A stretch of DNA of 64,000 bases from Ditylenchus dipsaci (lineage: Eukaryota > Nematoda > Chromadorea > Rhabditida > Anguinidae), in NCBI GenBank assembly GCA_004194705.1, contig SADC01000006.1:124001-188000 (forward strand), given 5' to 3'. The position numbers and the translations under genes were made by a program. The notes beneath the pieces were generated by a model that was given only the letters and a program-made list of their open reading frames with translations, had not been told where the DNA came from and did not search any database. Below are positions 32,901 to 42,622 of this stretch, piece by piece (position 1 is the first letter of the stretch; the number at the start of each line of letters is the position of its first letter).

Positions 32901-35900
32901 AATTACTCATCTCAACTCTAGCAATATCGCTACAATTCACCCTGTGGTACAGTTAATCCGTAGCACAGTTAACCGTCCAGTACAGTTAACCCCTAGCACA
33001 GTTAACCGTGCGGGCAGCCGACGATTGCGCCATTTCAAATTGCGCCAATTCAGATTGCGCCACATTCAAATTGCGCCAATGCAGATTGCGCCACTGCAAA
33101 TTGCGCCAAAATCAGATAGCGCCACTGCAAATTGCGCCAAAATCAGATTGCGCCACTGCAAATTGCGCCAAAATCAAATTGCGCCACTACATACTCTAAT
33201 CAAAGTCAGGCAAATGCTTTTTTTTATCTGATCTCAACGAATTTTGTTCCTTTTTACTATTAGGGCTGACTGTTTTCATGTCCTTCAATGACCAATTTCA
33301 GTAAAATGGCCAGAAATTTGCAGGGTTGTAATGGCGCAATGTGCAGTGGCGCAATTCGATTTTGGCGCAATTTGCAGTGGCGCAATTCGATTTTGGCGCA
33401 ATTTGCAGTGGCGCAATTTGCAATGGCGCAATCTGCATTGGCGCAATTTGAATGTGGCGCAATCTGAATTGGCGCAATTTGAAATGGCGCAATCGTCGGC
33501 TGCCCAACCGTGCAGTACAGTTAATCCCTGGCACAGTTAACCGTCCAGTACAGTTAACCCTTTAGCACAGTTAACTTTCTAGTACAATTAATACAATGAA
33601 AATGACCAAATATGTACGAATATATTACCGGTCGTAATATGTACGAATATATTAAAAAATATGTACGAATATATTACCGGTCGTTTGATTGGATTTAAAA
33701 ATGACCGGTCCAATTCCAACCCTATTTGATTGCCCCATATATTAAACTGTATAATTTCTCGTATATTGTTAGAAATAATCTACAGTTCGTTTCAAGAACC
33801 TACCATAAGAGCCCGTCAAATTAGTTTTATTTGTTGGCGAGATTTGACGTTGGCGAGTTTTAAGTGGAATTTTTATACTTCTCAAGTGTAAGGGTGAGCT
33901 AACTGGCTTAGTAGAGTCGGCAGCCCTGCCTAAATTAATTCGTGCGTTTAAAAGTGTATTTATGATTGAAATTCTCACTAATTTTATTTTTTAGTTAGCC
34001 AATCTTCTAGGATCACCAAAAAACCACCGACCGTGTTTTCCATTGCCACAGTTCACACAGGTCATACGGGCCATGTCACTCAGGCATTCACAAAAACCAG
34101 CTCTCCAAAGGCAGTTGACCCAACGACTAAAGGTTAATTTAAATTTTTGCCCTACCCCAATTTTGTGTTAGTCTTTGTGTTGATTTTTTATATTTTTTTA
34201 GAATAGTTTTTTAGAATTAGGCAAGAGCTGCCAGTGTATGCTAGGACAGGCTTAAACATGAGTCTAACATGAGTCTCTGTCTACTTTTGCCTAATCCCGA
34301 TAAATTACAAAAATAGCAACAGGAGAACCACGGCAAAAATAGACATTTTTCTATAGCATTATAGTTTTAGATCCCATTGCATGCCCCAAAAACGAGTATT
34401 ACTCCAGATGCCCTCAATGTGCAGAATGGCAGTGCAAAAACATCAAATTAGCTAATGACCGTGCAGCCAATGAACACTGTGCTGATGGAAATGGCACCAA
34501 CTGCCCTTACAAAGCCGGCTGCTACTGCAATTTGCACCATGCTAGAAATGACCAAGGAAAATGTGTGCCCAATGATCTGTGCCACCAGAAAGGTTAAAAC
34601 TTGGCTCTATAATTATTATTATTAATTATTTTTAGTAACTGTGGTTACCCAAACAAAGTCTGTACCTACAACTACTAAGTGCCAGAAAAGCCCCAAGCCC
34701 ACTTCCCGATCCACTACTAGTCCAGCACCTACGTCTACTAAAGGCATATTGAAGCAAGGCTATTACATTTTTATTTTTTATATTTTTTAGCAACTGTGCC
34801 TACCCAACCACCTACAACTAAAATGCCCGGTAAATACTCGCTTTTTTAAATTTTTTTATGATTTTAAGTAACTGTGCCCACCCAACCACCTACAACTGAA
34901 ACCGTGCCTACCCAGCCACCTCCTACTGAATTGCTCTGCGACAAATGCATGAGTGTTATAAATTCCCACTGCAGATTCAGTGATTTCAATCTTTACCCGT
35001 GCTGTGGACTGAATTTGCAAAATTATAAGGTAAATAAACCAGATGGATCGCGAAAAAAACTCACAAAAACTATCGGTGTTTTTTCTCAAACTATTATTAA
35101 AAATCCAGTTGACGGTAGTTTTCATTCTTTTTGATTTTTTAAATTTTTTGTCGATTTTTTTGTTAACATTTGTAGAGAGCCTTAAACTGACTGAATATTT
35201 ACGGTAATATACGGTATGTGAAATTTCGTATAAGTGTACACAAAGATACCAGCATCGGTTGGGATTGTTATTTTTCCAGATCATTGACAGTAAAAAAGGT
35301 GTAGGCAAAATGGTCTTACAAGGTGCACAATTAGTGGTAAATTAAAGCGGATACGGTAAACTCTACGATTACGCTAATATACTTTTATAAAAAAAAGCCT
35401 CCAAATAAACTTATATTAGGCTGATTTTGGGGAATAAGGCGTCTTTTTGTACCGTTGACTGATTTTTCCAGATGGCTGAGAATAAGCACACAATTATTCC
35501 AAATCATAATGAGACGTGACAAACTAACTGTGAAATTTCTCGAGTAATATACCAGAAAGTTAATTCATATTGTATGATATTAAAAATTCGAATTCTGCAG
35601 TTTTTCTACAGTTATAAATAACTTCAATTTTTTGTATATTACACGAGAAATCTCACAGTTAATTCAGTGAGCCTCAAATTGACAAGCGAGGTACCCTGAC
35701 TGTGACCTGGGGGAAATTCGATAAAAAAAATTGTGCATATTCTTGTAGAGCGTGCCCAAGTTCCTGACATATCTGGCTCCCCAGCTCTGAAGGCCCACAA
35801 AATGTGGTAGAAGGGATCTAAAAACACCTTGATACCTCTATCGTGGCTTTTCATAGCCGACCCTTGGAGGTCGCTTTCACATGTGATTTGGGCATGCTCT

Positions 35901-36250
35901 ACAAAAATACACGTATAAAAAAATTAGTCGAAAACCCAAAGAAAAAAAAATTAAAACCGAGTAGCGCCAAAATCTTTAACGGAACAAAATCATTCTTTAC
36001 CGACAAAATTCGGCCGAAGACAAAAAAAATATTTGGAGGCGTTTCATTCATTATAAAAAAATTGCAGGAAATTCTTGCCAAAGAGGGTCTTCCCTCTCTG
36101 TTCCCTCTGTCAGCTAAAGATAGCGCAAAAAGAGTAGCCGGCTGTGAGCGACTTGATCCACTCTACGTTTGCCAAAGTCTAAAATTTTGCTCACACACAA
36201 AAAGCCAAAATAAGTCAAACATAGAAAAAGTTATTATTTTTGAAAATTGA
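29935..36250 (+). CDS. Modular secreted TIL-domain protein, copy B (intact)
   Basis: Exons 29935-30078, 32147-32819, 33995-34132, 34365-34592, 34636-34743, 34791-34829, 34869-35029, 36068-36250 join in one frame of 557 aa. Residues 1-18 are a signal peptide (IFWILFCLVSTVYG). About 49-95 is a six-Cys module, 96-272 a Ser/Thr/Pro/Lys-rich linker, 273-318 the single KAVDPTT exon, and 319-394 the TIL domain with 10 Cys in standard spacing. 395-443 are Thr/Pro linkers, 444-497 a Cys module (CDKCMSVINSHC, YPCCG), and 498-557 a Cys-containing tail. The intron after exon 5 has a GC donor (AAAG then GCATAT), also in copy A. Likely extracellular; protease inhibition is inferred from the TIL fold. The C-terminal and N-terminal Cys modules I do not recognise. 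AATAAA at 36309-36314. Confidence 0.88.
30079..32146. other. Large intron 1 of copy B, repeat-filled
   Basis: Contains a GC-hairpin family copy (30195-30315), GGCCAAATGAG words (30420-30485), a TAACTGTAGAATTTCTCG palindrome (30798-30850), and two inverted units at 30898-31060 and 31740-31880 with poly-C/poly-G tracts and TTTCTCATGAAATCGGGGT. A second GC-hairpin copy is at 31440-31600. No exon recognised between these. Confidence 0.55.
33012..33505. mobile_element. hAT-like element, word TTGCGCCA
   Basis: GGGCAGCCGACGATTGCGCC at both ends in inverse orientation, flanked by AACCGTGC at 33004-33011 and 33506-33513. Each arm has about ten copies of ATTGCGCCAxxxCAAA. The arms form a near-perfect palindrome around 33240. 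It lies in intron 2 of copy B, within CAGTTAACCGTxCAGTA repeats. Confidence 0.9.
35030..36067. other. Last intron of copy B
   Basis: Holds a TAACTGT/ACAGTTA palindrome group (35525-35665) and a stretch (35680-35790) shared in inverse orientation with 53500-53590 (CCAGGTCACAGTCAGG). It ends with the ATTGCAG acceptor. Confidence 0.5.
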
Positions 36251-36767
36251 AAGAATACAATTAGTATTAATATTATTAATACTAATTTTATTTTAATTAA
36301 CTCAAAGAAATAAAAAAATTATCAGAAGTTTGCTATTACAACAAAAATGAATTATTAATAAAAGAGTACTAGCCAACAGTCAAAAAGTTCTCCATGTACT
36401 CCATGTATTTAAAATAGCTGGTTATGCCTTTCTTTTTCTTAAAAAATTGTGGCTCTATTCCACAATGAGAAGGGGCGTGTTTTTGCTTTAGTTCTCCCTG
36501 TTGTCGTTTCTAAGACTTTTTAGGATATAAGCTTAGGCAAGAGTAGGCCAGCGTGTGTCAGGACGGACTCAAAATATATTTTAACTAGAGACCGCATCGG
36601 GACGCGATCCCGCCCGCCCTGATTGGTCGAGAATCCCGTCGAAATCCCGTCCAATTATTTCCCAAAATCCCGATCCCAAAATTTGTGAAATCGCGGCTGG
36701 CAAATTTGCCAGGCTCTTTTTTCGAAAAATTGATTAGAATGTGTGTCCATTATGGAGTGCTTTGGAA
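36251..36767. other. 3' flank of copy B and repeats
   Basis: AATAAA for copy B at 36309, a GTAGGCCAGCGTGTGTCAGG motif at 36545-36565, and GGGATCG/CCCGATCCC words at 36595-36690 that look like a decayed word-repeat element without clear ends. Confidence 0.45.
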
Positions 36768-37030
36768 CTATTCGTCAATAACAACCACCTCTTGGGTAGC
36801 TCCAACTGAAGTGTTAGTTGTATTACTGGGTACAAATTCTTTGATACTACCCCAGTAACATAGTTTTGATGGGTAAAACCAAGCCGTGTTGAAGATGTTA
36901 TTTGATAAAATATTTTGCTTTAATTCCGATTTTCCGTCAATAACAATGTTTTTGAAACCTAAGAGCTGATAACCTATTGAAGTACGACCTTGAAAGGAGG
37001 AGACTACTTCCTCAGGGGTTATTTGACATT
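36768..37030 (-). CDS. Unrecognised terminal coding exon
   Basis: On the minus strand, after the acceptor AAAATAAG, a frame of 87 codons runs to TAG at 36770-36768. It includes TPEEVVSSFQGRTSIGYQLL, FKNIVIDGKSELKQN and CYWGSIKEFVPSN. Balanced amino-acid composition and preserved hydrophobic spacing suggest real coding sequence rather than chance. The acceptor pyrimidine tract is weak. Upstream exons would lie beyond 37060, where the large inverted repeat now sits. I do not recognise the family; it could be a host gene end or a transposon-borne ORF. Confidence 0.45.
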
Positions 37031-37152
37031 CTTATTTTTTAACATTTAAACTTTTTTTGAAATAAGACTGAGCAAATTCTGTGTGAAATGAGTTAAATTA
37101 TGTTTTTTATAATCACAAAGTCTTGAAAAACTAAAATATTTCGAAAATTATC

Positions 37153-37285
37153 TAATGGCTTGTTCACGTTGTTCTAGTTAGAGTTAGAGTTCGAGTTAGA
37201 GTTCGGGTTTTCAGTTACATGAACACCTCTTACCCGAACTCTAACTCGAACTCTAACTCTAACTCGAACAACGTGAACAAGCCAT
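37153..37285. mobile_element. Palindromic MITE, word GAGTTAGAGTTC
   Basis: TGGCTTGTTCACGTTGTTC start and its exact complement at the end. Arms are GAGTTAGAGTTCGAG words. TAA flanks both sides. A second, partly decayed copy starts at about 40998 in the right arm of the large inverted repeat. Confidence 0.7.
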
Positions 37286-38553
37286 AAGTTGTGGGGTTTG
37301 ATTCGTATCGAGTGAAGTACTCGAAAATTTTGAGTTTGAAAAATATGTGGAGGAAATGTGCTCGATCAAATTTTTTATTTTTAATGGCTTTATTATGCCT
37401 CATTCATTAACTTCAAATTATTGAATTTTTAACCAAAATTTCCACGAAAATTCCATACGGTATATAACGCTTGGCTAAACTTTGTGTTTTCTATCGTCTT
37501 TGAGTATGAAAACTTTTAGAAATGGTTGAAACACAGTTTTGATCAATTTTTTTCCCATCGGCGCCGAGCACACTTTTTAGAGTAATCGTTAAGCAATGTA
37601 TGTCCAATAAAGTTTCAGAGGTACATTCAAAATCCTGATTTTTTCATACATAAGGCTAAAAAGATCCCACAATCAACCCGCGAGTCACCAGCCCACCGCT
37701 ACCCTGCGCTGGACATAGTATTAAAAAGTGTTGAACCCAAAACTTGACTGGGCTGCCTATATAGTGAGTCAACTGCAATTAAATATTTATAAAAATTAAA
37801 AAAAAACTTGACTTTAGTTTGTTACAATCAACTCTCGATAAATCGTCACCCCCAGAAATTCGTTCTCGCTTAGGGTCCAACACTTTTTAAGTTCAATTTT
37901 TAATTTTTTTGCCAAAACTGATTCGTCAGTCTCCTCCGAAGTGTGAAGCAACGATTCCGATTTTGCCGGTCGATTCTCAAAAAAAAATTTTGGCCATGAT
38001 ATAGGGTTCTCACAGTGAGCGGGTGTAGGTCGAAGTCTGGGGGTTGGTTGAGGTCGAGGTAGAGATTGCGGTCGAGGTGTTTCAAAATGCAACTTCGCCT
38101 ATTTTGTGTTGTATTTTTAAAAAAAAGTAAAGTGCTCTCACTTTTACTTTGGTTAACTTTAAAGTTAACCAAGGTTCGGTTTCGGTTCATTTTGGTTCAT
38201 ACTGTGCCATGGATGCCCTCATTCAAATAAAGAAGTGTTTTTTAAAAAATGTATTTATATATTTTATAATATACTTTTATTAAAAAATATAGGTATATTC
38301 TTTATAGTTTTAGTGGATCATTTTAAATTTTTTTATTTATTTGTATTTGTTAAATACTTTTTGCGCTATTTCAAAAAACTCAGAACTGTGACATTTTGAC
38401 ACCATACTGGTGTTTAGCATACAGTCGAAGCTCTCTATAACGACTCTCAAGGGACCGGCTAAACCGAGTCGTTATAGAGAGCGTCGACTGTAGTCAATTT
38501 GCTTAAAAAACTGCCCTTCTAATTCTAAATTAACTGTGTGTTGTGTCTTCTTT
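37228..38553. repeat. Left arm of 1.3-kb inverted repeat
   Basis: Pairs with 39740-41053 over its whole length with few mismatches and small indels. It includes a mariner-type end (CAATCAACTCTCGATAAATC at 37828), a TCGACC/GGTCGAGGT word region (38010-38080) and a complete 69-bp MITE (38422-38490). Confidence 0.85.
38422..38490. mobile_element. 69-bp mariner-type mini-MITE
   Basis: CAGTCGAAGCTCTCTATAAC start, inverse of CAGTCGACGCTCTCTATAAC at the end, TA on both sides. It is essentially two terminal repeats with no body. An inverted copy is at 39804-39872. Confidence 0.85.
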
Positions 38554-38584
38554 CTCTTAGTTTCTCTCCAGGAATTTGTCCAGA

Positions 38585-38656
38585 GGTGGAGGCGTAGTGT
38601 ATTGGCAGCACGTTGGCCCGGTAATCCAAAAGCTGGTTCAATTCCAGCCACCACCA
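38585..38656 (+). other. tRNA-like core of a hairpin-flanked repeat
   Basis: Folds as a tRNA: GGTGGAG pairs with CACCACC with one mismatch, there is an A-box-like GGCGTAGTGTATTGGCAGC, and a 5-bp T stem with loop TTCAATT (B-box GGTTCAATTCC). The anticodon arm is defective (C instead of U before the anticodon, imperfect stem), so it is not a working tRNA. The flanks TTTGTCCAGAGG and CCTCTGGACAA extend the stem. A second copy is at 53777-53849: a SINE-like repeat. Confidence 0.6.
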
Positions 38657-39187
38657 TTTTCCTCTGGACAATCAATTCCATAACACTGTGAATTTAGAAA
38701 ATCTGCGTATATGAAAAATATTTGTTCAAATGTTGAAGTCTCGAGCGAATTATGGGATTTCACACCGAGTTTTGATTTTTTAAACAGTTCTTGAAAATAA
38801 ATGGCAAAAAATGCCAGATTTATACTCAGCGTGTAAATTAGGTCTAGGAGTAGTGTTTGAAAAAAAATTAAGATACACAAAAATTTACCTCGCCCTGGGC
38901 GATGTTTTTTAATTCAACTTGAATACATCCACCCGGACACCCATCTGGTCTTAATTATGAATTATGAACAAATTTTGAAAAATTTCACAGACGTTTTTTA
39001 AAATTGAATTTCACTCAGAAAATCATTTTACAGAATTCCGATGCAAAGTGTGAAAATGTTCTAACAAGTCAAGGTGATGTTTCGGTACAGGTGCGAGTCA
39101 AGTTACGGGTCGAGGTGTAGGTATTGGTTGACGTGAGAGACAGAAACGCCAAGCTCTAAAAAAAGAACACATCCACCTACACTTATA

Positions 39188-39374
39188 CTTGCACAAATGG
39201 GCGAAGCCAGGGGAGGCAGGGGGGTGGCTGAGGGGCTATAGCCCCCCCCCTGTCAGATTTTTCGAACAACATTGCTGATTAAAAACACTATAAAACTCGA
39301 AAACGGTGTAGGGAAAATGACCTCTCTGGGGTCAAAACACCAACCCCCCCAGTCAGATTTTTCAGGCTACGCCT
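39188..39374. mobile_element. hAT-like MITE, same family as 8773-8963
   Basis: Shares CTCGAAAACGGTGTAGG and the terminal GGCTACGCCTCTG, with GGGGGCTATAGCCCCCCC near the left end. The flanks (CTTGCAC / CCTGCAC) are an imperfect duplication. Confidence 0.6.
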
Positions 39375-39477
39375 CTGCCTGCACCTAAAATTGAACTTAA
39401 AAAAGTGTCAGACCCTAGGTGAGAACGAACTTTTGGGGGTGACGGTTTATCGAGAGTTGACTGTATTAAGATTCTAT

Positions 39478-39600
39478 TATTCTAAAAAAAAACCCAGCCA
39501 ACTTAATCTTTAGTTTTTTTGCGTTTAAATATTTATTTAAATAAGGCAAAGATTGCAAAAAATTAATTTAGCGTGTACAATTTTTAAATATTTAATATTG
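39478..39600 (+). pseudogene. Relic of a third TIL-gene upstream region
   Basis: Aligns with the sequence immediately 5' of copies A and B (CTTTAGTTTTT, GCAAAAAATTAATT.AGCGTGTAC, TTTTAATATTT), then breaks at the insertion of a pogo-type element at about 39602. No signal-peptide exon follows. It suggests the tandem family once extended further. Confidence 0.55.
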
Positions 39601-39739
39601 TACCGTATTTCCTCTAATAAGCGCCCCTGCTCCATTAAGCGCCCCCGCTCTAATAAGCGCCCTCCCTGGAGAGGGGTTTGAAAAATAAGCGCCCCTGCCT
39701 AATAAGCGCCCCCCCCTCTCAGGGCTATTTTGCTATTTT

Positions 39740-41053
39740 GAAAGAAGACACAACACACAGTTAATTTAGAATTAGAAGGGCAGTTTTTTAAGCAAATTGA
39801 CTACAGTCGACGCTCTCTATAACGACTCGGTTTAGCCGGTCCCTTGAGAGTCGTTATAGAGAGCTTCGACTGTATGCTAAACACCAGTATGGTGTCAAAA
39901 TGTCACAGTTCTGAGTTTTTTGAAATAGCGCAAAAAGTATTTAACAAATACAAATAAATAAAAAAAAAATTTAAAAATGATCCACTAAAACTATAAAGAA
40001 TATACCTATATTTTTTAATAAAAGTATATTATAAAAATATATAAATACATTTTTTAAAAAACACTTCTTTATTTGAATGAGGGCATCCATGGCACAGTAT
40101 GAACCAAAATGAACCGAAACCGAACCTTGGTTAACTTTAAAGTTAACCAAAGTAAAAGTGAGAGCACTTTACTTTTTTTTTAAAAATACAACACAAAATA
40201 GGCGAAGTTGCATTTTGAAACACCTCGACCGCAATCTCTACCTCGACCTCAACCAACCCCCAGACTTCGACCTACACCCGCTCACTGTGAAACCCTATAT
40301 CATGGCCAAAATTTTTTTTGAGAATCGACCGGCAAAATCGGAATCGTTGCTTCACACTTCGGAGAGACTGACGAATCAGTTTTGGCAAAAAAAATTAAAA
40401 ATTGAACTAAAAAGTGTTGGACCCTAAGCGAGAACGAATTTCTGGGGGTGACGATTTATCACTTGTTGATTTTTACAAACTAAAGTCAAGTCTTTTTTTT
40501 TTATTTTATAAATATTTAATTGCAGTTGACTCACTATATATGCAGCCCAGTCAAGTTTTGGATTCAACACCTTTTAATACTATGTCCAGCGCAGGGTAGC
40601 GGCGGGTTGATTGTGGGATCTTTTTAGCCTTATGTATGAAAAATCAGGATTTTGAATGTACCTCTGAAACTTCATTGGACATACATTGCTTAACGATTAC
40701 TCTAAAAAGTGTGCTCGGCGCCGATGGGAAAAAATTGATCAAAACTGTGTTTCAACCATTTCTAAAGGTTTTTCATACTCAAAGACGATAGAAAACACAA
40801 AGTTTAGCCAAGCGTTATATACCGTACGGAATTTTCGTGGAAATTTCGGTTAAAAATTCAATCATTTGAAGTTAATGAATGAGGCATAATAAAGCCATTA
40901 AAAATAAAAATTTGATCGAACACATTTCCTCCACATATTTTTCAAACTCAAAATTTTCGAGTACTTCACTCGATACGAATCAAACCCCACAACTTATGGC
41001 TTGTTCACGTTGTTCGAGTTAGAGTTCGAGTTAGAGTTAGAGTTCGGTAAGAG
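39740..41053. repeat. Right arm of 1.3-kb inverted repeat
   Basis: Reverse complement of 37228-38553, with single-base differences scattered along it (for example CCGTACGG against CCGTATGG near 40820). A 69-bp mini-MITE lies at 39804-39872. Confidence 0.85.
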
Positions 41054-41756
41054 TGTTCATTAACCAAAACCCAACTCTCTCTAACTTGATCACAACTTAT
41101 ATTTTGTTAAAATTGAAAAGAAAAATTTGATCTTAAGACAAAGAGGAATTTTGATTCTTCTTTTCACGCACAATCAAGATTGACAAGGAGGTCGTAAATC
41201 AATCACTTGGTGAAATCTGCCTGGTTAACTACTAAACACGTATTTTTATATAATAGGTGACCAAGGAAAAATTATTTTTTCATAATTTTTTTGTGTGACT
41301 CTTAGCAAAAAATAAATGCTTCAATGTTGTAAGAAAATCTGTAAAAACATTTGAAAAACATATTTTCTAAAAAATTCAATAACTTCGGTGACAATCTGTG
41401 AAAAACTTCAGGCTTTATTCAGGAAAACACGATTTAAAAAAGGAAATGCTGTCAGAATATTATACAAACTCAGTCCTAAGTGTTCCTCTGAATAATTGCG
41501 CAGCCGCTAAAATATTTGCTAAATCCAATCTTTTGTTTTTTTGAGCACAACTCACTGTCTACTTTCATTGGTGGCAATTCTACTCTACTACAAAAGTGTC
41601 AGGCGAATGGCGAAGGGGTTCAATTAGAGGGGGGGGGGCTACAATTAGAGGGTGGCAAAATCGGCTTAAATAGGCTGATTTTCAGGATGGGCTGATATTT
41701 TTCAACCTTCTTCCTAGGGAAAGTCACTATTAGAGGCAGGGGGGCGGGGGGGGAGG

Positions 41757-41910
41757 TACTCTCAAGCCCCCTGCGCCCCCGAAGGGGGCGCAGGGGCTTG
41801 AGAGTTAGAGATGCGCGCACTCACTTACCTTAGACATGATTCCGAGAAGTACTCTTGACCATAAAATGCATATAGAGTCTCTTTTTGCCACGGCCCAGTT
41901 GAAAAACATG
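41757..41910. repeat. GC-hairpin foldback family copy
   Basis: Perfect hairpin CAAGCCCCCTGCGCC with its complement, followed by GAGATGCGCGCACTCACTTACC and CCGAGAAGTACTCTTGACC. Other copies are near 17390, 26570, 30195, 31440, 46690 and 48940. In several copies AAGGTAAGTG, an ideal splice-donor sequence, lies at a fixed place on the reverse strand. Confidence 0.75.
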
Positions 41911-42314
41911 GCAGGACATCCGAAATAGTCCAGAATTCACTCTTTTATATTTTGCCATGAAGGTGGCCCTTTATTCCCTTCCCCTCCCATTACAGCCCTA
42001 AATCCCTAAAAAATGTTTTGGCGGGAATTCAAAAAAATATTTTTTGAATTTTCTTAAATTTTTTACCTTGGGGGACCAAGGCAAATCGAAATTTTTTTTT
42101 TCGATTTTCGGAAACCAAAGTGTTCCGTGCCTATTCAGAGCACGAGAATCAAAATGAGACGGGTCCTTTCCCCTTCAGGAAAAGTAAATTTTTCGCTAGC
42201 TGGGGGGGGGGAGGAGGTAGGGGCATTCTATAGTGTTACCATAAATACGGGGTATAGACGTTTGGCTACAAATGGGACATTTTTGGCGTTCTGCCCTATG
42301 TTCTGTTTTAGCCA

Positions 42315-42371
42315 CTTAGGCCTACTTAGGCTTAGGCTTAGGCCTTAGGCTTAGGCTTAGGTTTAGGCTTA
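42315..42371 (+). repeat. Interstitial telomeric repeat (TTAGGC)n
   Basis: About nine TTAGGC units with few deviations, followed within 60 bp by AATAAGCCTAAG on the other strand. It sits inside a palindrome (GGGACATTTTTGGCGTTCTGCC and complement). It is duplicated at 47322-47380 with the whole unit. Confidence 0.9.
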
Positions 42372-42501
42372 GGGACTAAAAAAATGTCTTACGAACTACA
42401 AAATAGCTGAAAAAATAAGCCTAAGTGGCTTAAACAGAACATAGGGCAGAACGCCAAAAATGTCCCATTTGGTAGCCAAACGTCTACTAACCATAAATAC
42501 A

Positions 42502-42622
42502 GTGTGCTGCCAGAGGGATTTGAACCAGCAACACTTTTAAATGTGTTTGAAGTTGAATTAAAACAATTTCCGTGCGGGACCAGATACGGACAAGAGATAT
42601 ATTCCCCCTGTGAGTTTGCCAA
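42502..42622 (-). repeat. Short tRNA-related repeat (SINE-like)
   Basis: On the minus strand ends with GTTGCTGGTTCAAATCCCTC, a B-box-containing T arm. The same 120-bp unit occurs at 47508-47628 (minus, duplicate) and 45743-45867 (plus, diverged, ending CTGGCCGCATAC). The long open frame through this part into the receptor exon is therefore not receptor sequence. Confidence 0.6.

Larger units (their letters stand above)
38554..39739. other. Spacer of the inverted repeat
   Basis: Contains the tRNA-like hairpin repeat (38567-38690), a CAGGGG/CCTCTG hAT-like MITE (about 39188-39374), the far end of a mariner-type MITE (39410-39466), a relic of the TIL-gene upstream region (39478-39600), and a pogo-type end with AATAAGCGCCCC words (39604-39720). 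No coding exon. Confidence 0.6.

Noticed and set aside
37814..38190. Open frames in the inverted-repeat arms
   Set aside because: They appear in both arms, are built from GGTCGAGGT words and MITE ends, and show no domain.
38585..38656. Functional tRNA-Thr or tRNA-Asn
   Set aside because: The anticodon arm lacks the invariant U before the anticodon and a proper stem, and the sequence is a repeated, hairpin-flanked unit.
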